Positions 1 through 6,417 of a stretch of 7,321 nt of DNA are shown here, piece by piece (position 1 is the first letter of the stretch; each line of letters opens with the position of its first letter). A model generated the notes under the pieces. The model was not told where the DNA came from. It searched no databases and was given only the letters and a program-made list of their open reading frames with translations. The stretch comes from CAZKVU01 sp964556475 (lineage in GTDB: Bacteria > Patescibacteriota > Microgenomatia > UBA1406 > HO2-37-13b), in contig CAZKVU010000026.1 in NCBI GenBank assembly GCA_964556475.1, positions 1 through 7,321 of the forward strand, read 5' to 3'. Made by a program: the position numbers and the translations under genes.

Positions 1-1283
1 GTCATTGCTGCGACAACCACAATCGTGTCATCGATCAATAAACCAAGTGACAATAAAAACGCAAACATGGTCAGGAAGTTTAATGACATTCCCATCTGCT
101 GAATAATGGCAAATGCTGAAAGGAATGTGAGCGGTATAGTGAGTGTCGAGATGAGCGCTTGTTTTAACCCAAGGAAAACAAGTAGGAGCAGGAAAACGAG
201 TATTATTGTCGATCGAAATTCACTAAAAAGATCGTCGAATTGTTCTGTGATCTGATCAGATGTATTTAAAATTGATGTAACTTTGTATTCATTATTTTGC
301 GATCGAGTTGTTTTTTCAACCAAATCATGCACATCCTTTTCTGCAGCATCAATATTAGCAGAGGATGATTTAAACACCATAAATTGAACTGCTCGTGAAG
401 GCGTTTGCCCTTTTTTGCCAAGGAGTGTGTGATCTTGATTTACTTCAGATTGTTCTGCGACGATTGCAACATCTCCAAGATGAATAGATTGGTGATTGAT
501 TTGCAGTGTAAGATTTCGAATATCCTCAACATTCGTAACCATTGGATCAATCGATAGGGAAAAAGACGATTGTTCAGTATTGAGCATGCCAGCAGGGTAA
601 GAAGCGGTTGCTTTTTTAACAAGCTGAGAAAGTTGCATTGGGCTAATGTTATAGTCGAGCGCTTTCTGTGGATCAACTGTCACATGAACTTCCTGTTGCT
701 CTAAACCAGACAAGATAACACGATCAACTTTATTCAGTTTTTCAATATTTTCTTTCAGTTTCTTAGAAAATCGCATAAGTGATGCGATGTCTTTATCTGT
801 TGTTATGTCAAAAATCCAGAAAGGCTGATCTTCAAAATCAAGAAGCGTTACTTTCGGCGTGTTTGCATCATCAGGTAATGTATTGACTGTATCAACCGAA
901 GACTGCACATCGTCTTTTGCTTTATCTCCATTAACACTGCTGACAAACTGCACGGTGATAACAGATACATTTTCTGCCGATGAAGATTGCATGGTATCAA
1001 TCCCTTTTATATCCTTAATACTTTCTTCAAGTGGAATAGTGACCAGTTTTTCAATATCCTGAGGAGCGCTTCCCGGTAAAACAGTGACAATATTAACAAT
1101 AGGAATTTTTATTTCAGGATTAAGTCTTCGGGGAATGGTGAAAAAACTAACAGAACCGAGAATGATGATCGAAATGACCAGTAATACAACAATACGAATA
1201 TTCGCGATGACCTTAGCCTGCCAACTCCTTAATAAGGATTCATCAAAACGAAGCTGTGAAAGATATGAAGTACGTTTCATCAT
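1..1283 (-). CDS. RND efflux permease (AcrB/MdtB-type), N-terminal part, runs off the window
   Basis: Inner-membrane, proton-driven pump subunit. I translated this by hand on the minus strand from the ATG at 1283-1281. It gives 427 open codons with no stop, so the C-terminal part lies beyond position 1. Family RND pumps are about 1000-1050 residues, so roughly 40% is visible. A cytoplasmic N-terminus is followed by TM1 at about residues 31-48. Next comes the RND signature PGSAPQDIEKLVTIPLEESI, which starts the porter domain. TM2 begins near residue 350. TM4 carries SLGLLIDDTIVVV, with Asp418-Asp419 matching the proton-relay aspartates 407/408 of AcrB. The start lies 10 bases after the adaptor stop codon, so the two genes form one operon. 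An ATG at 1280 is the alternative start. No Shine-Dalgarno sequence precedes either. Substrate cannot be told. The family call is firm. Confidence 0.93.
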   Translation of the reverse strand, partial: MMKRTSYLSQLRFDESLLRSWQAKVIANIRIVVLLVISIIILGSVSFFTIPRRLNPEIKIPIVNIVTVLPGSAPQDIEKLVTIPLEESIKDIKGIDTMQSSSAENVSVITVQFVSSVNGDKAKDDVQSSVDTVNTLPDDANTPKVTLLDFEDQPFWIFDITTDKDIASLMRFSKKLKENIEKLNKVDRVILSGLEQQEVHVTVDPQKALDYNISPMQLSQLVKKATASYPAGMLNTEQSSFSLSIDPMVTNVEDIRNLTLQINHQSIHLGDVAIVAEQSEVNQDHTLLGKKGQTPSRAVQFMVFKSSSANIDAAEKDVHDLVEKTTRSQNNEYKVTSILNTSDQITEQFDDLFSEFRSTIILVFLLLLVFLGLKQALISTLTIPLTFLSAFAIIQQMGMSLNFLTMFAFLLSLGLLIDDTIVVVAAM

Positions 1284-1293
1284 AAGATTTTCA

Positions 1294-2721
1294 TCATAAC
1301 GCTACAGGATCACCATCAAGAATATCCCTACTCAAAATCACGGTATCACCAAGATTCAATCCTTTCTTAATCTCAATGAGCTCTCCATACACATTTCCAA
1401 GTTCAACGACACGTGCCTTAGCTTTGTGATTTTCCAATACAAACAGCACGGCGGTGTCATTAGTTTGATAAATTGCATCGAGTGGAACATATAAAGCAGA
1501 AATCATAGTATCTGCATATCCAAGCGGAACATCAACGGTAATCGATTCATTGTGAGCGAGCTCTTGCGCATATTCAGCTGGGATGGAGAAATATGCCGCA
1601 TGAAGATTTCCATTGACAGCTTCAGAACTGACGAAATAAGGCATTGCGCTGTATGTTTTATTTCCGACATGCAATACACACTGTTCTATTTTTGAGATGC
1701 GAGAGGCAATATCTGCGGTTACATAAATGGTAGCTTTGATGTTTTGAACTTTGCTGGATGAAACAATTGCCAACGGAGTACCCGGTGAAACAACCTGACC
1801 TTTCTTAACGAAGATTTTTTGAACGGTTCCTGCGAACGGTGTTGCAGGATACATCATTGATGACTGGATACCAGCAAGTTGAACTTGAAGACGGCTGATT
1901 TCCTTGTTCATATCAAGCGCTTTGAGCTGATTATCAAGCTGTTTCAGGGTAATATCCTTTTGCAAGTCAGACAATTGGGCGGGATTATTGTCGCCATTAG
2001 CTGAATATTCGCTGCTGCGTAAGGCATTCCTGGCCTGATTATTTGCGGCAACAAACTGACTCTTAATTTGGTTTGTTGAGAGAATGAGATCTTTGTTAGC
2101 AATTGGATCTACAGAAAGATCTTGTAACTTTGAATCAAGCGATGTGACAATCGAATCATTTAATGAAATCAGGCTTCGTGTTTCATTTAATGATTTATCC
2201 GTGATGCTTCGCAAATCATCTGCATTCGAATCAGCTTTATTGGCGATTTCCTTTTGACTTTCAATGATCTGCTTTTGTGAATCATACGTATCAACGATGT
2301 TATCGTAGCTCACTTTTGCAATGTTTCTCTGTACACCAGCAGCGTTACCACCTTGATAATTGGAAGAAAGCTTTACAAGGGCCTGACCTTTGTACACGCT
2401 AGCACCTTCTTGAGCAGTAATGCTTTGCACAACGCCGCTTGCGAGCGAGACAACGGTTACAAGTCCAGGCTTTTCAACCTCAGCGCGAACGCTCACTTGT
2501 GGAGCCTTACCAATTGAATAGACGTTGACCTTCTTAGGCTCAACTTTTGATTGTGTAGCTTCGGTTTTTGGTTTTTGTAAGAAGCTGCTGACTACTATAA
2601 GTAGTACAAAAATGCCAAGTGCAATAAAGAAACTTTTGAAAGGATTATTATTAATGTATGTCTTTACGTTATTAAGTCGTTTTTTAACAGACATACCGAT
2701 ATATTTTGCGCGTTTTGTCAT
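1294..2721 (-). CDS. HlyD/AcrA-family membrane fusion protein (RND periplasmic adaptor)
   Basis: Adaptor subunit of the efflux pump encoded just downstream. The order of parts is: basic N-terminus; one membrane anchor at about residues 30-48; a linker rich in Lys, Pro and Glu; first lipoyl half-motif at about 88-118 (SGVVQSITAQEGASVYKGQ); an alpha-helical coiled-coil hairpin at about 128-290; second lipoyl half at about 294-320 (PFAGTVQKIFVKKGQVVSPG); a beta-barrel at about 325-400; and a membrane-proximal domain at about 408-472. There is no lipobox cysteine, so the protein is held by a transmembrane helix rather than by lipid. The hairpin, about 160 residues, is longer than that of AcrA. 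The ATG at 2721 sits just behind a strong promoter. Met10 is a possible later start. No Shine-Dalgarno is seen. Length of 475 residues is normal to slightly long for the family. Confidence 0.92.
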   Translation of the reverse strand: MTKRAKYIGMSVKKRLNNVKTYINNNPFKSFFIALGIFVLLIVVSSFLQKPKTEATQSKVEPKKVNVYSIGKAPQVSVRAEVEKPGLVTVVSLASGVVQSITAQEGASVYKGQALVKLSSNYQGGNAAGVQRNIAKVSYDNIVDTYDSQKQIIESQKEIANKADSNADDLRSITDKSLNETRSLISLNDSIVTSLDSKLQDLSVDPIANKDLILSTNQIKSQFVAANNQARNALRSSEYSANGDNNPAQLSDLQKDITLKQLDNQLKALDMNKEISRLQVQLAGIQSSMMYPATPFAGTVQKIFVKKGQVVSPGTPLAIVSSSKVQNIKATIYVTADIASRISKIEQCVLHVGNKTYSAMPYFVSSEAVNGNLHAAYFSIPAEYAQELAHNESITVDVPLGYADTMISALYVPLDAIYQTNDTAVLFVLENHKAKARVVELGNVYGELIEIKKGLNLGDTVILSRDILDGDPVAL

Positions 2722-2732
2722 ATGAAGGAATT

Positions 2733-2761
2733 ATTATACTATAGGTTCAGATTTTAATCAA
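2733..2761 (-). promoter_or_regulatory. Sigma-70-type promoter of the efflux operon
   Basis: On the minus strand TTGATT (2761-2756) and TATAAT (2738-2733) are separated by exactly 17 bases. The -10 hexamer is perfect and the -35 matches at four of six positions. The predicted start of transcription is near 2726, leaving a leader of only about five bases before the ATG at 2721. This is the most complete promoter in the window. Confidence 0.75.
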
Positions 2762-2764
2762 GAC

Positions 2765-2794
2765 GCAGGTTTGAGAATGCAGGGCTTTGAATGC
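2765..2794 (-). repeat. Imperfect tandem direct repeat upstream of the efflux promoter
   Basis: Two 16-base units on the minus strand share the pattern GCATTC-N5-CCTGC (12 of 16 bases identical). They overlap by two bases, at 2794-2779 and 2780-2765. The pair ends three bases upstream of the -35 box, where activators often bind. It lies after the acetyltransferase stop codon, so it is noncoding. A role as a regulator site is inference. Confidence 0.45.
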
Positions 2795-2807
2795 TGAAGA
2801 AGAAATG

Positions 2808-3260
2808 TTATTCCCGAGTATAGGTCATATATATTCGTGGCTCCCCATCGCCATAATAGTCATCTTTCCAGCCTGAAACTTTAAATCCATTTTTTGAATA
2901 CAGAATAATGGCAACGGTGTTATGAGGATGAGTCACTAAATCAACATGTTTTATATTTTCCAGCCGATCCAGAACCCATTTCATTGCAGTTTTCCCAATC
3001 TTTTTACCCTGATGCTCAGGATGGATCACAAGGTCATTAATATAAGCACGTTCAGGTTCGGTATATGAATAGGTGACAAGCCCGACAGGTGTGCCGTTAC
3101 CCAGAATAAGAAAAGCTTCGTTATCGGTAATATATGAAGGCAAATCTTTAAGTTCCTCGTCTGCGCTAAATTTACCACCAGATGTTTCTTCAGCTTTTTT
3201 GAGAAACGATGCAATAATGTCTTTGTCCTCTAATGTAGCTGGCTTGAACTGTAGGTCCAT
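2808..3260 (-). CDS. GNAT-family N-acetyltransferase
   Basis: Cytoplasmic acetyl-CoA-dependent acetyltransferase of the GCN5-related fold. It has 150 residues, a usual single-domain length. The strand Y73-INDLVIHP leads into the acetyl-CoA pyrophosphate-binding loop Q84-GKKIG-89 (Q/RxxGxG/A type) and the following helix. Near the C-terminus is the typical segment AIILYSKNGFK, with Tyr121 in the position of the usual general acid. The substrate is not predictable from the sequence; small-molecule amines or protein N-termini are both possible. The gene has its own extended -10 promoter, and the ATG is placed exactly where transcription should begin. It sits between the VOC/DUF1428 operon and the efflux operon, and nothing in the sequence ties it functionally to either. 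No Shine-Dalgarno is present. Confidence 0.88.
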   Translation of the reverse strand: MDLQFKPATLEDKDIIASFLKKAEETSGGKFSADEELKDLPSYITDNEAFLILGNGTPVGLVTYSYTEPERAYINDLVIHPEHQGKKIGKTAMKWVLDRLENIKHVDLVTHPHNTVAIILYSKNGFKVSGWKDDYYGDGEPRIYMTYTRE

Positions 3261-3266
3261 ATGAAT

Positions 3267-3275
3267 ATTATAGCA
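3267..3275 (-). promoter_or_regulatory. Extended -10 promoter, leaderless start of the acetyltransferase gene
   Basis: TGCTATAAT reads on the minus strand at 3275-3267: a perfect -10 hexamer with the TGn extension. Six bases (ATTCAT) separate it from the ATG at 3260, so transcription is expected to start at the A of the ATG. No -35 is found at 16-18 bases, which an extended -10 does not strictly need. A TTGACC at 3303-3298 is too far away (25 bases). Confidence 0.7.
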
Positions 3276-3320
3276 AAGAGTATGGGTAAATATATTTGGT
3301 CAAAAATCTACTTTCTTTTT

Positions 3321-3701
3321 TTAGCCCTCCACTTCTACTTGGAAACCACCGTAAGCCATTCGCTTCATGTCAAAAGGCATTGAAAAATCCTTAGCATCTT
3401 TGTATTTTTCATTCATTTCTTCCATCATCTTCTTGTTCACTTCATCGCGATGCTCTTTTGATTTGAAGACAACGAATGAAAACCATACTTCTTCATCCGA
3501 GTTTGCTCCCGTCATTTCAGGAAAAGAACGTGACTTTTCATCGCCCATGTCAATTTGAGACAAATCATTTCCACGACATTCATAATATTCTAATGCGCCA
3601 AGCTTCATCCATATATCACGGCCCTCCTCGGCCATTTTCATGTATTCTTCTTTCTTATCTTTTGGAACTACAAGCACAAAACCGTCTACATATTTTGCCA
3701 T
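3321..3701 (-). CDS. DUF1428 family protein
   Basis: Small cytoplasmic protein of the DUF1428 family (dimeric alpha-beta barrel fold), function not established. It has 126 residues, close to family length. Family marks seen are the N-terminal YVDGFVLVVPKDK strand, KLGALEYYECRGNDL at about 33-47, the EVWFSFVVFKSKEHRD segment at about 71-86, and the C-terminal MPFDMKRMAYGGF at 108-120. The start codon lies three bases after the TAA of the VOC gene, so the two are almost certainly on one mRNA and translation is probably coupled. The segment before the start (AATAAATAAGCT) has no Shine-Dalgarno, so ribosomes likely reinitiate after finishing the VOC frame. The recognition is by sequence pattern and is strong; a biochemical role cannot be given. 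Confidence 0.9.
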   Translation of the reverse strand: MAKYVDGFVLVVPKDKKEEYMKMAEEGRDIWMKLGALEYYECRGNDLSQIDMGDEKSRSFPEMTGANSDEEVWFSFVVFKSKEHRDEVNKKMMEEMNEKYKDAKDFSMPFDMKRMAYGGFQVEVEG

Positions 3702-3704
3702 AGC

Positions 3705-4133
3705 TTATTTATTAGGTGAAAATTCTATAATCCATTCAATACCGTATTTATCTCGAAACATACCCGCATATGTGCCCCACGGGCTGTCTCCGATAGCTCC
3801 TTCTACTTCTCCACCTGCAGAAAGCCCAGTAAATAATCTATCAGCTTCTTCTTTACTTTCCGCGCGTACCAAAATTTTACTTCGATTTTCACGCTCATTT
3901 ACTTTTCCCAGAACCTCCGGAACATCATTGGCTATCAACATGCAATCTGCGCCAATAGGTAAAGCAATGTACATTATTTTGTTCTCTTCTTTTTCTGGCA
4001 CGGGGAATTCATCACTCGCGAGGTCTTTGAAACGCACCACCTTCACAAACTCTCCGCCAAATACTGATTTATAAAACGTAAATGCTTCTTCTGCATTACC
4101 ATTAAAGTTGATCCAGGGATGTAGTGTTGGCAT
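3705..4133 (-). CDS. VOC superfamily protein, PhnB/glyoxalase-like
   Basis: Cytoplasmic protein of the vicinal oxygen chelate fold, PhnB-like branch. It has 142 residues, made of two beta-alpha-beta-beta-beta halves. The N-terminal half opens with HPWINFNGNAEEAFTFYKSV and FGGEF, the hallmark of this branch. The second half has the SKEEADRLFTGLSAGGEVE helix-strand and ends with PWGTYAGMFRDKYGIEWIIEF, equivalent to the usual WG...DP(F/Y)G-W segment. Members may bind a metal and act in detoxification or resistance, but many have no known substrate. His5, and Glu137 near the end of the second half, could be metal ligands; this is inference. It is the first gene of an operon with the DUF1428 gene. 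The ATG at 4133 follows an extended -10 with no room for a ribosome site. Confidence 0.9.
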   Translation of the reverse strand: MPTLHPWINFNGNAEEAFTFYKSVFGGEFVKVVRFKDLASDEFPVPEKEENKIMYIALPIGADCMLIANDVPEVLGKVNERENRSKILVRAESKEEADRLFTGLSAGGEVEGAIGDSPWGTYAGMFRDKYGIEWIIEFSPNK

Positions 4134-4139
4134 GAAGTA

Positions 4140-4148
4140 ATAATAGCA
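4140..4148 (-). promoter_or_regulatory. Extended -10 promoter, leaderless start of the VOC-DUF1428 operon
   Basis: TGCTATTAT lies at 4148-4140 on the minus strand, one mismatch from the consensus -10 and with the TGn extension. Six bases (TACTTC) separate it from the ATG at 4133, the same spacing as at the acetyltransferase gene. The -35 region shows no good match and falls within an inverted repeat. Confidence 0.62.
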
Positions 4149-4158
4149 GATTCAGGTA

Positions 4159-4189
4159 AGGAGAGGAAGAGGGTTTGTTTGGCTCTCCT
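4159..4189. repeat. Inverted repeat AGGAGAG-N17-CTCTCCT upstream of the VOC gene
   Basis: Perfect 7-base arms at 4159-4165 and 4183-4189 flank 17 bases, between the stop of the 279-residue gene and the VOC -10 box. One arm covers where the -35 would be, so it could be an operator. It could also be a stem-loop at the 3' end of the upstream mRNA, but no T-run follows on the minus strand, which argues against an intrinsic terminator. Confidence 0.45.
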
Positions 4190-4214
4190 AATCGACTTGA
4201 TGTGATGCTTTATT

Positions 4215-5054
4215 TCAACGGTTTTGCGTCCTTAATAGTTCCTGTACTTCGCGAAGTTTCTTAATATACAAACTAAGCGACCTGTCGTCGAGCTCAGAGC
4301 CATCACGTCGGCGTTGAAATGTTAACGCTCGCACACTAGTTTCAATAGCACTGAGTAATCCCATATTTAAGTTGGTTTGAAGGGAAAGGCGTTCTGCTTC
4401 ATTAAGACCAGCTAAAGGTCTATAAGATCCAGTGGTTAATACTTCACCTCGTGCAGGACCATCCAAAAATTCTCGAAAAGACGGAAATCGTTTATGTACT
4501 TGTCCAGTGCTCATAAGTGTATGTAAGTCCAAAATAATAACTGGTGTTGCAGTAGGGATTTGTACTGGAAGCCATCTTCTTTGTTTTTTTTCTATTTGCC
4601 TCTGAGATCCAAGAGTTACATCAATTCCCAATTGAGGATGATGAACAGGATAATCTCCACCACCCACTTGGTCGACCCTTGCCACATAAATATCAGAACC
4701 CTTTTGGTACCCTCTACCGTGTGACTGAGACCTTACTGAAGATGCATCAATTCCATCGGGCACAAGTACAAAATCCTCTGATTCTCCAAGATCAGGATAA
4801 GATGCCCTTAAAATATCTGTAGTGACTATTTCTGCAAATATAGACCTTCCAGCATCGAAGTAGTCTTTTGAAGGATCGGCAAGGTATCCACCCAGTAAGT
4901 CTACATTTGCTCCTAGAATTTCCTGATCTGATGTAAACCAAAGAGTTTTACCATCGTCTGTTATTACGACAAACGGTTGCGACATTTGAGCTTGGTATCT
5001 ACCAGTAAATGCATCGATATTCCCTGAATGCTCTTTACCCCCACCATTCTCCAT
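4215..5054 (-). CDS. Hypothetical protein, 279 residues, soluble, unrecognised
   Basis: I do not recognise this protein. It has no signal peptide and no membrane segment, so it is probably cytoplasmic. The first 25 residues are polar and glycine-rich and look disordered. Residues 26-105 look like mixed strands and helices (QPFVVITDDGKTLWFTSDQE, then DFVLVPDGID). Residues 119-180 look beta-rich (SDIYVARVDQVGGGDYPVHH and PVIILDLHTLM), with a basic stretch EKKQRRW at 155-161. From about 217 to the end it is helical, ending in a charged helix (SLYIKKLREVQELLRTQ). No catalytic motif is evident. An in-frame TAA at 5063-5061 fixes the ATG at 5054 as the first possible start; Met24 is an alternative. 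The codon pattern and unbroken length support a real gene. It stands alone between the MFS gene and the VOC operon. Confidence 0.72.
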   Translation of the reverse strand: MENGGGKEHSGNIDAFTGRYQAQMSQPFVVITDDGKTLWFTSDQEILGANVDLLGGYLADPSKDYFDAGRSIFAEIVTTDILRASYPDLGESEDFVLVPDGIDASSVRSQSHGRGYQKGSDIYVARVDQVGGGDYPVHHPQLGIDVTLGSQRQIEKKQRRWLPVQIPTATPVIILDLHTLMSTGQVHKRFPSFREFLDGPARGEVLTTGSYRPLAGLNEAERLSLQTNLNMGLLSAIETSVRALTFQRRRDGSELDDRSLSLYIKKLREVQELLRTQNR

Positions 5055-5079
5055 ACATAATTAGCTATAAATAACGATT

Positions 5080-5214
5080 GAGCTGATACGAATTATAGTG
5101 GATTGTACTTATTTTTGAAATAAGGCTGATCTTTGGCTCTGGGGTTGGATCAAGCTCGGATTTTATTCTGTAATTGATTGTAGCTTTTTTTGCAGGATTC
5201 GTATTGTTCAGCTC
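5080..5214. repeat. Long bulged inverted repeat spanning the MFS-to-hypothetical intergenic region
   Basis: GAGCTGATACGAAT at 5080-5093 is matched by ATTCGTATTGTTCAGCTC at 5197-5214. Read in RNA of the minus strand this pairs as 7 bp, a 4-base bulge (ACAA), then 7 bp, closing a loop of about 103 bases. The right arm covers the MFS stop codon and the left arm lies in the leader of the next gene, touching its candidate -10. Inside lies a smaller perfect hairpin, CTTATTT-TTG-AAATAAG (5108-5124). No clear target-site duplication flanks the 135-bp unit. It may be a 3'-end RNA structure or a small inserted element; which is undecided. Confidence 0.5.
5092..5120 (-). promoter_or_regulatory. Candidate promoter of the 279-residue hypothetical gene
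   Basis: TATAAT at 5097-5092 is a perfect -10, with TTTCAA (5120-5115, three of six matches) 17 bases upstream. It would give a leader of about 30 bases with no Shine-Dalgarno. A weaker alternative -10, TATAGC at 5069-5064, would give a near-leaderless start like the other genes here. The sequence does not decide between them. Confidence 0.42.
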
Positions 5215-6359
5215 GCTTCCTTAAGTTTCCAATAAAACCATAATATTCCAAGTTGAACTACCATGAGAATCAAAAATGCTCTTGACGGAGAAAACACATC
5301 TGCAAGGAACCCCATGGAAATTGAAAGTATAGCAAAGAAGATGTTTCCAGCGAATGATATCAGTGACCCCATAGTTGATCGTTGTTCATTTGTAAACTCT
5401 TCCTGCATCAAGGAACTCCTTGCAACAGTAGTGGTTCCGTAAAAAGCTGAAGTAGTTGTCATAAGTAGGGGTGATAAAATTGTTGGTAACGCTACCGCAA
5501 CAATGTTAACAAAACTACTATAGATATTATCAACGACAAGAATTTTGATACTATTAAATTTCTTAATCACTTTTCCGCTAAAGTGAAAACTAAGAATACC
5601 TTCTACATTAGAGAAAGCTTTCACAATCCCAATTGCCCAAAACGGCAATAATGTTTGAAAAAAGGCTGCCTGGAAAGCATATGCGACTTCATCAAATTGG
5701 CTTCTGAAGATTGAGGAAATACTGATGAGACGCAGCTTTTTATTATGAGAGAATTGTTTGAATGCTTCCCCGAGATGAGAGTATATGTTACCGCTTTTCT
5801 TTGAATGAATGTGTGGTTCAATAAGAAAAAACGATAAGGCAAGACATATTACTTGAGGAATAACAGAAAGCCACATAATAAGTGAGAGCGACTCTGAAGC
5901 AATAAAACCTCCCAAAAGTGTCGATATACCAAGTCCTATTTGAAACATAACACCTATTTTGCCTCTGTTGTCAGCAAAATTGTTTTCTTGGTTGATTTCT
6001 TTAAGGCTGTCATAAATAAGCGCATCATTATTACCACTATAGAATGATGATGCTAAACCTTGGAAAACAGCTCCAATTGCTAATATCCAAAAATAGTGCC
6101 CAATGGCAAAAAAGATGACAGCGAATACCGCCGACAGCGCACCAAGTATTACCGTTTTCTTTCTGCCGATTCGATCGGAAAAAATGCCGGTAGGGATTTC
6201 AAACAAGGCGGTTGATAAAGTAATTATTGAAAAAATAGCTGCTCCTAAAGCATATGAGCCTGTCACAGTAGCGAAGTATACTATGGCAATAGCAGAATAT
6301 AATCTAAAATATGTAAAAAAAGTGAACCATCTAAGTATGAAGATATTTCTCCTGACCAT
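5208..6359 (-). CDS. Major facilitator superfamily (MFS) transporter
   Basis: Inner-membrane secondary transporter of 383 residues, near the lower end for 12-helix MFS proteins. The diagnostic motif A between TM2 and TM3 is present at about 58-70 (GIFSDRIGRKKTV). TM4 carries SGNNDALIYDSL at 108-119, as in many drug-exporter-like MFS proteins. A charged central loop at about 181-210 (HIHSKKSGN region) separates the two six-helix halves. In the second half, QEEFTNEQRSTMGSLISFAGN precedes the last helices, resembling the EhRATxxSl segment of related exporters. The substrate is unknown; drug or metabolite export is a family-based guess. The ATG at 6359 is the only sensible start and sits a few bases after a -10-like sequence. 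It has its own promoter and is separated by 153 bases from the next gene. Confidence 0.9.
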   Translation of the reverse strand: MVRRNIFILRWFTFFTYFRLYSAIAIVYFATVTGSYALGAAIFSIITLSTALFEIPTGIFSDRIGRKKTVILGALSAVFAVIFFAIGHYFWILAIGAVFQGLASSFYSGNNDALIYDSLKEINQENNFADNRGKIGVMFQIGLGISTLLGGFIASESLSLIMWLSVIPQVICLALSFFLIEPHIHSKKSGNIYSHLGEAFKQFSHNKKLRLISISSIFRSQFDEVAYAFQAAFFQTLLPFWAIGIVKAFSNVEGILSFHFSGKVIKKFNSIKILVVDNIYSSFVNIVAVALPTILSPLLMTTTSAFYGTTTVARSSLMQEEFTNEQRSTMGSLISFAGNIFFAILSISMGFLADVFSPSRAFLILMVVQLGILWFYWKLKEAS

Positions 6360-6367
6360 ATATGAAG

Positions 6368-6376
6368 TATATATCA
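6368..6376 (-). promoter_or_regulatory. Probable -10 element, near-leaderless start of the MFS gene
   Basis: TGATATATA at 6376-6368 on the minus strand has the TGn extension and a hexamer matching four of six consensus bases. Eight bases, CTTCATAT, separate it from the ATG at 6359, giving a predicted leader of one or two bases. No convincing -35 is seen at 17-18 bases. The region is A/T-rich, so chance matches are possible. Confidence 0.45.
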
Positions 6377-6417
6377 GGGTTTGAAAATAAGGTTAGGGAG
6401 CTAGTTTTTTTTCAAAA

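Noticed and set aside
440..676. 78-codon minus-strand open frame
   Set aside because: It lies in another frame inside the RND permease, whose own frame is open and has clear RND motifs.
859..1299. Two plus-strand open frames (67 and 71 codons)
   Set aside because: They are antisense to the start of the permease; low-complexity Ser/Thr/Ile-rich products with no gene signals.
2525..2725. 66-codon plus-strand open frame
   Set aside because: Antisense shadow of the adaptor N-terminus and its membrane anchor.
3298..3303. TTGACC as the -35 of the acetyltransferase promoter
   Set aside because: The spacer to the -10 would be 25 bases, well outside the usual 16-18; the extended -10 explains the promoter better.
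3640..4074. 144-codon plus-strand open frame across the VOC and DUF1428 genes
   Set aside because: Although long, it runs antisense through two well-recognised families and its product looks like a reverse-strand artefact (Ser/Pro-rich).
5108..5124. Hairpin CTTATTT-TTG-AAATAAG as an intrinsic terminator of the MFS gene
   Set aside because: The stem has only one G-C pair and no T-run follows on the minus strand; noted only as part of the larger inverted repeat.
5621..6384. 73-codon minus-strand and 93-codon plus-strand frames inside the MFS gene
   Set aside because: Both are out-of-frame or antisense shadows of the MFS coding sequence.
6380..6416. Inverted repeat TTTGAAAA / TTTTCAAA between the membrane-protein and MFS genes
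   Set aside because: Low-complexity A/T sequence, no GC-rich stem and no T-run in the right place, so not called a terminator.
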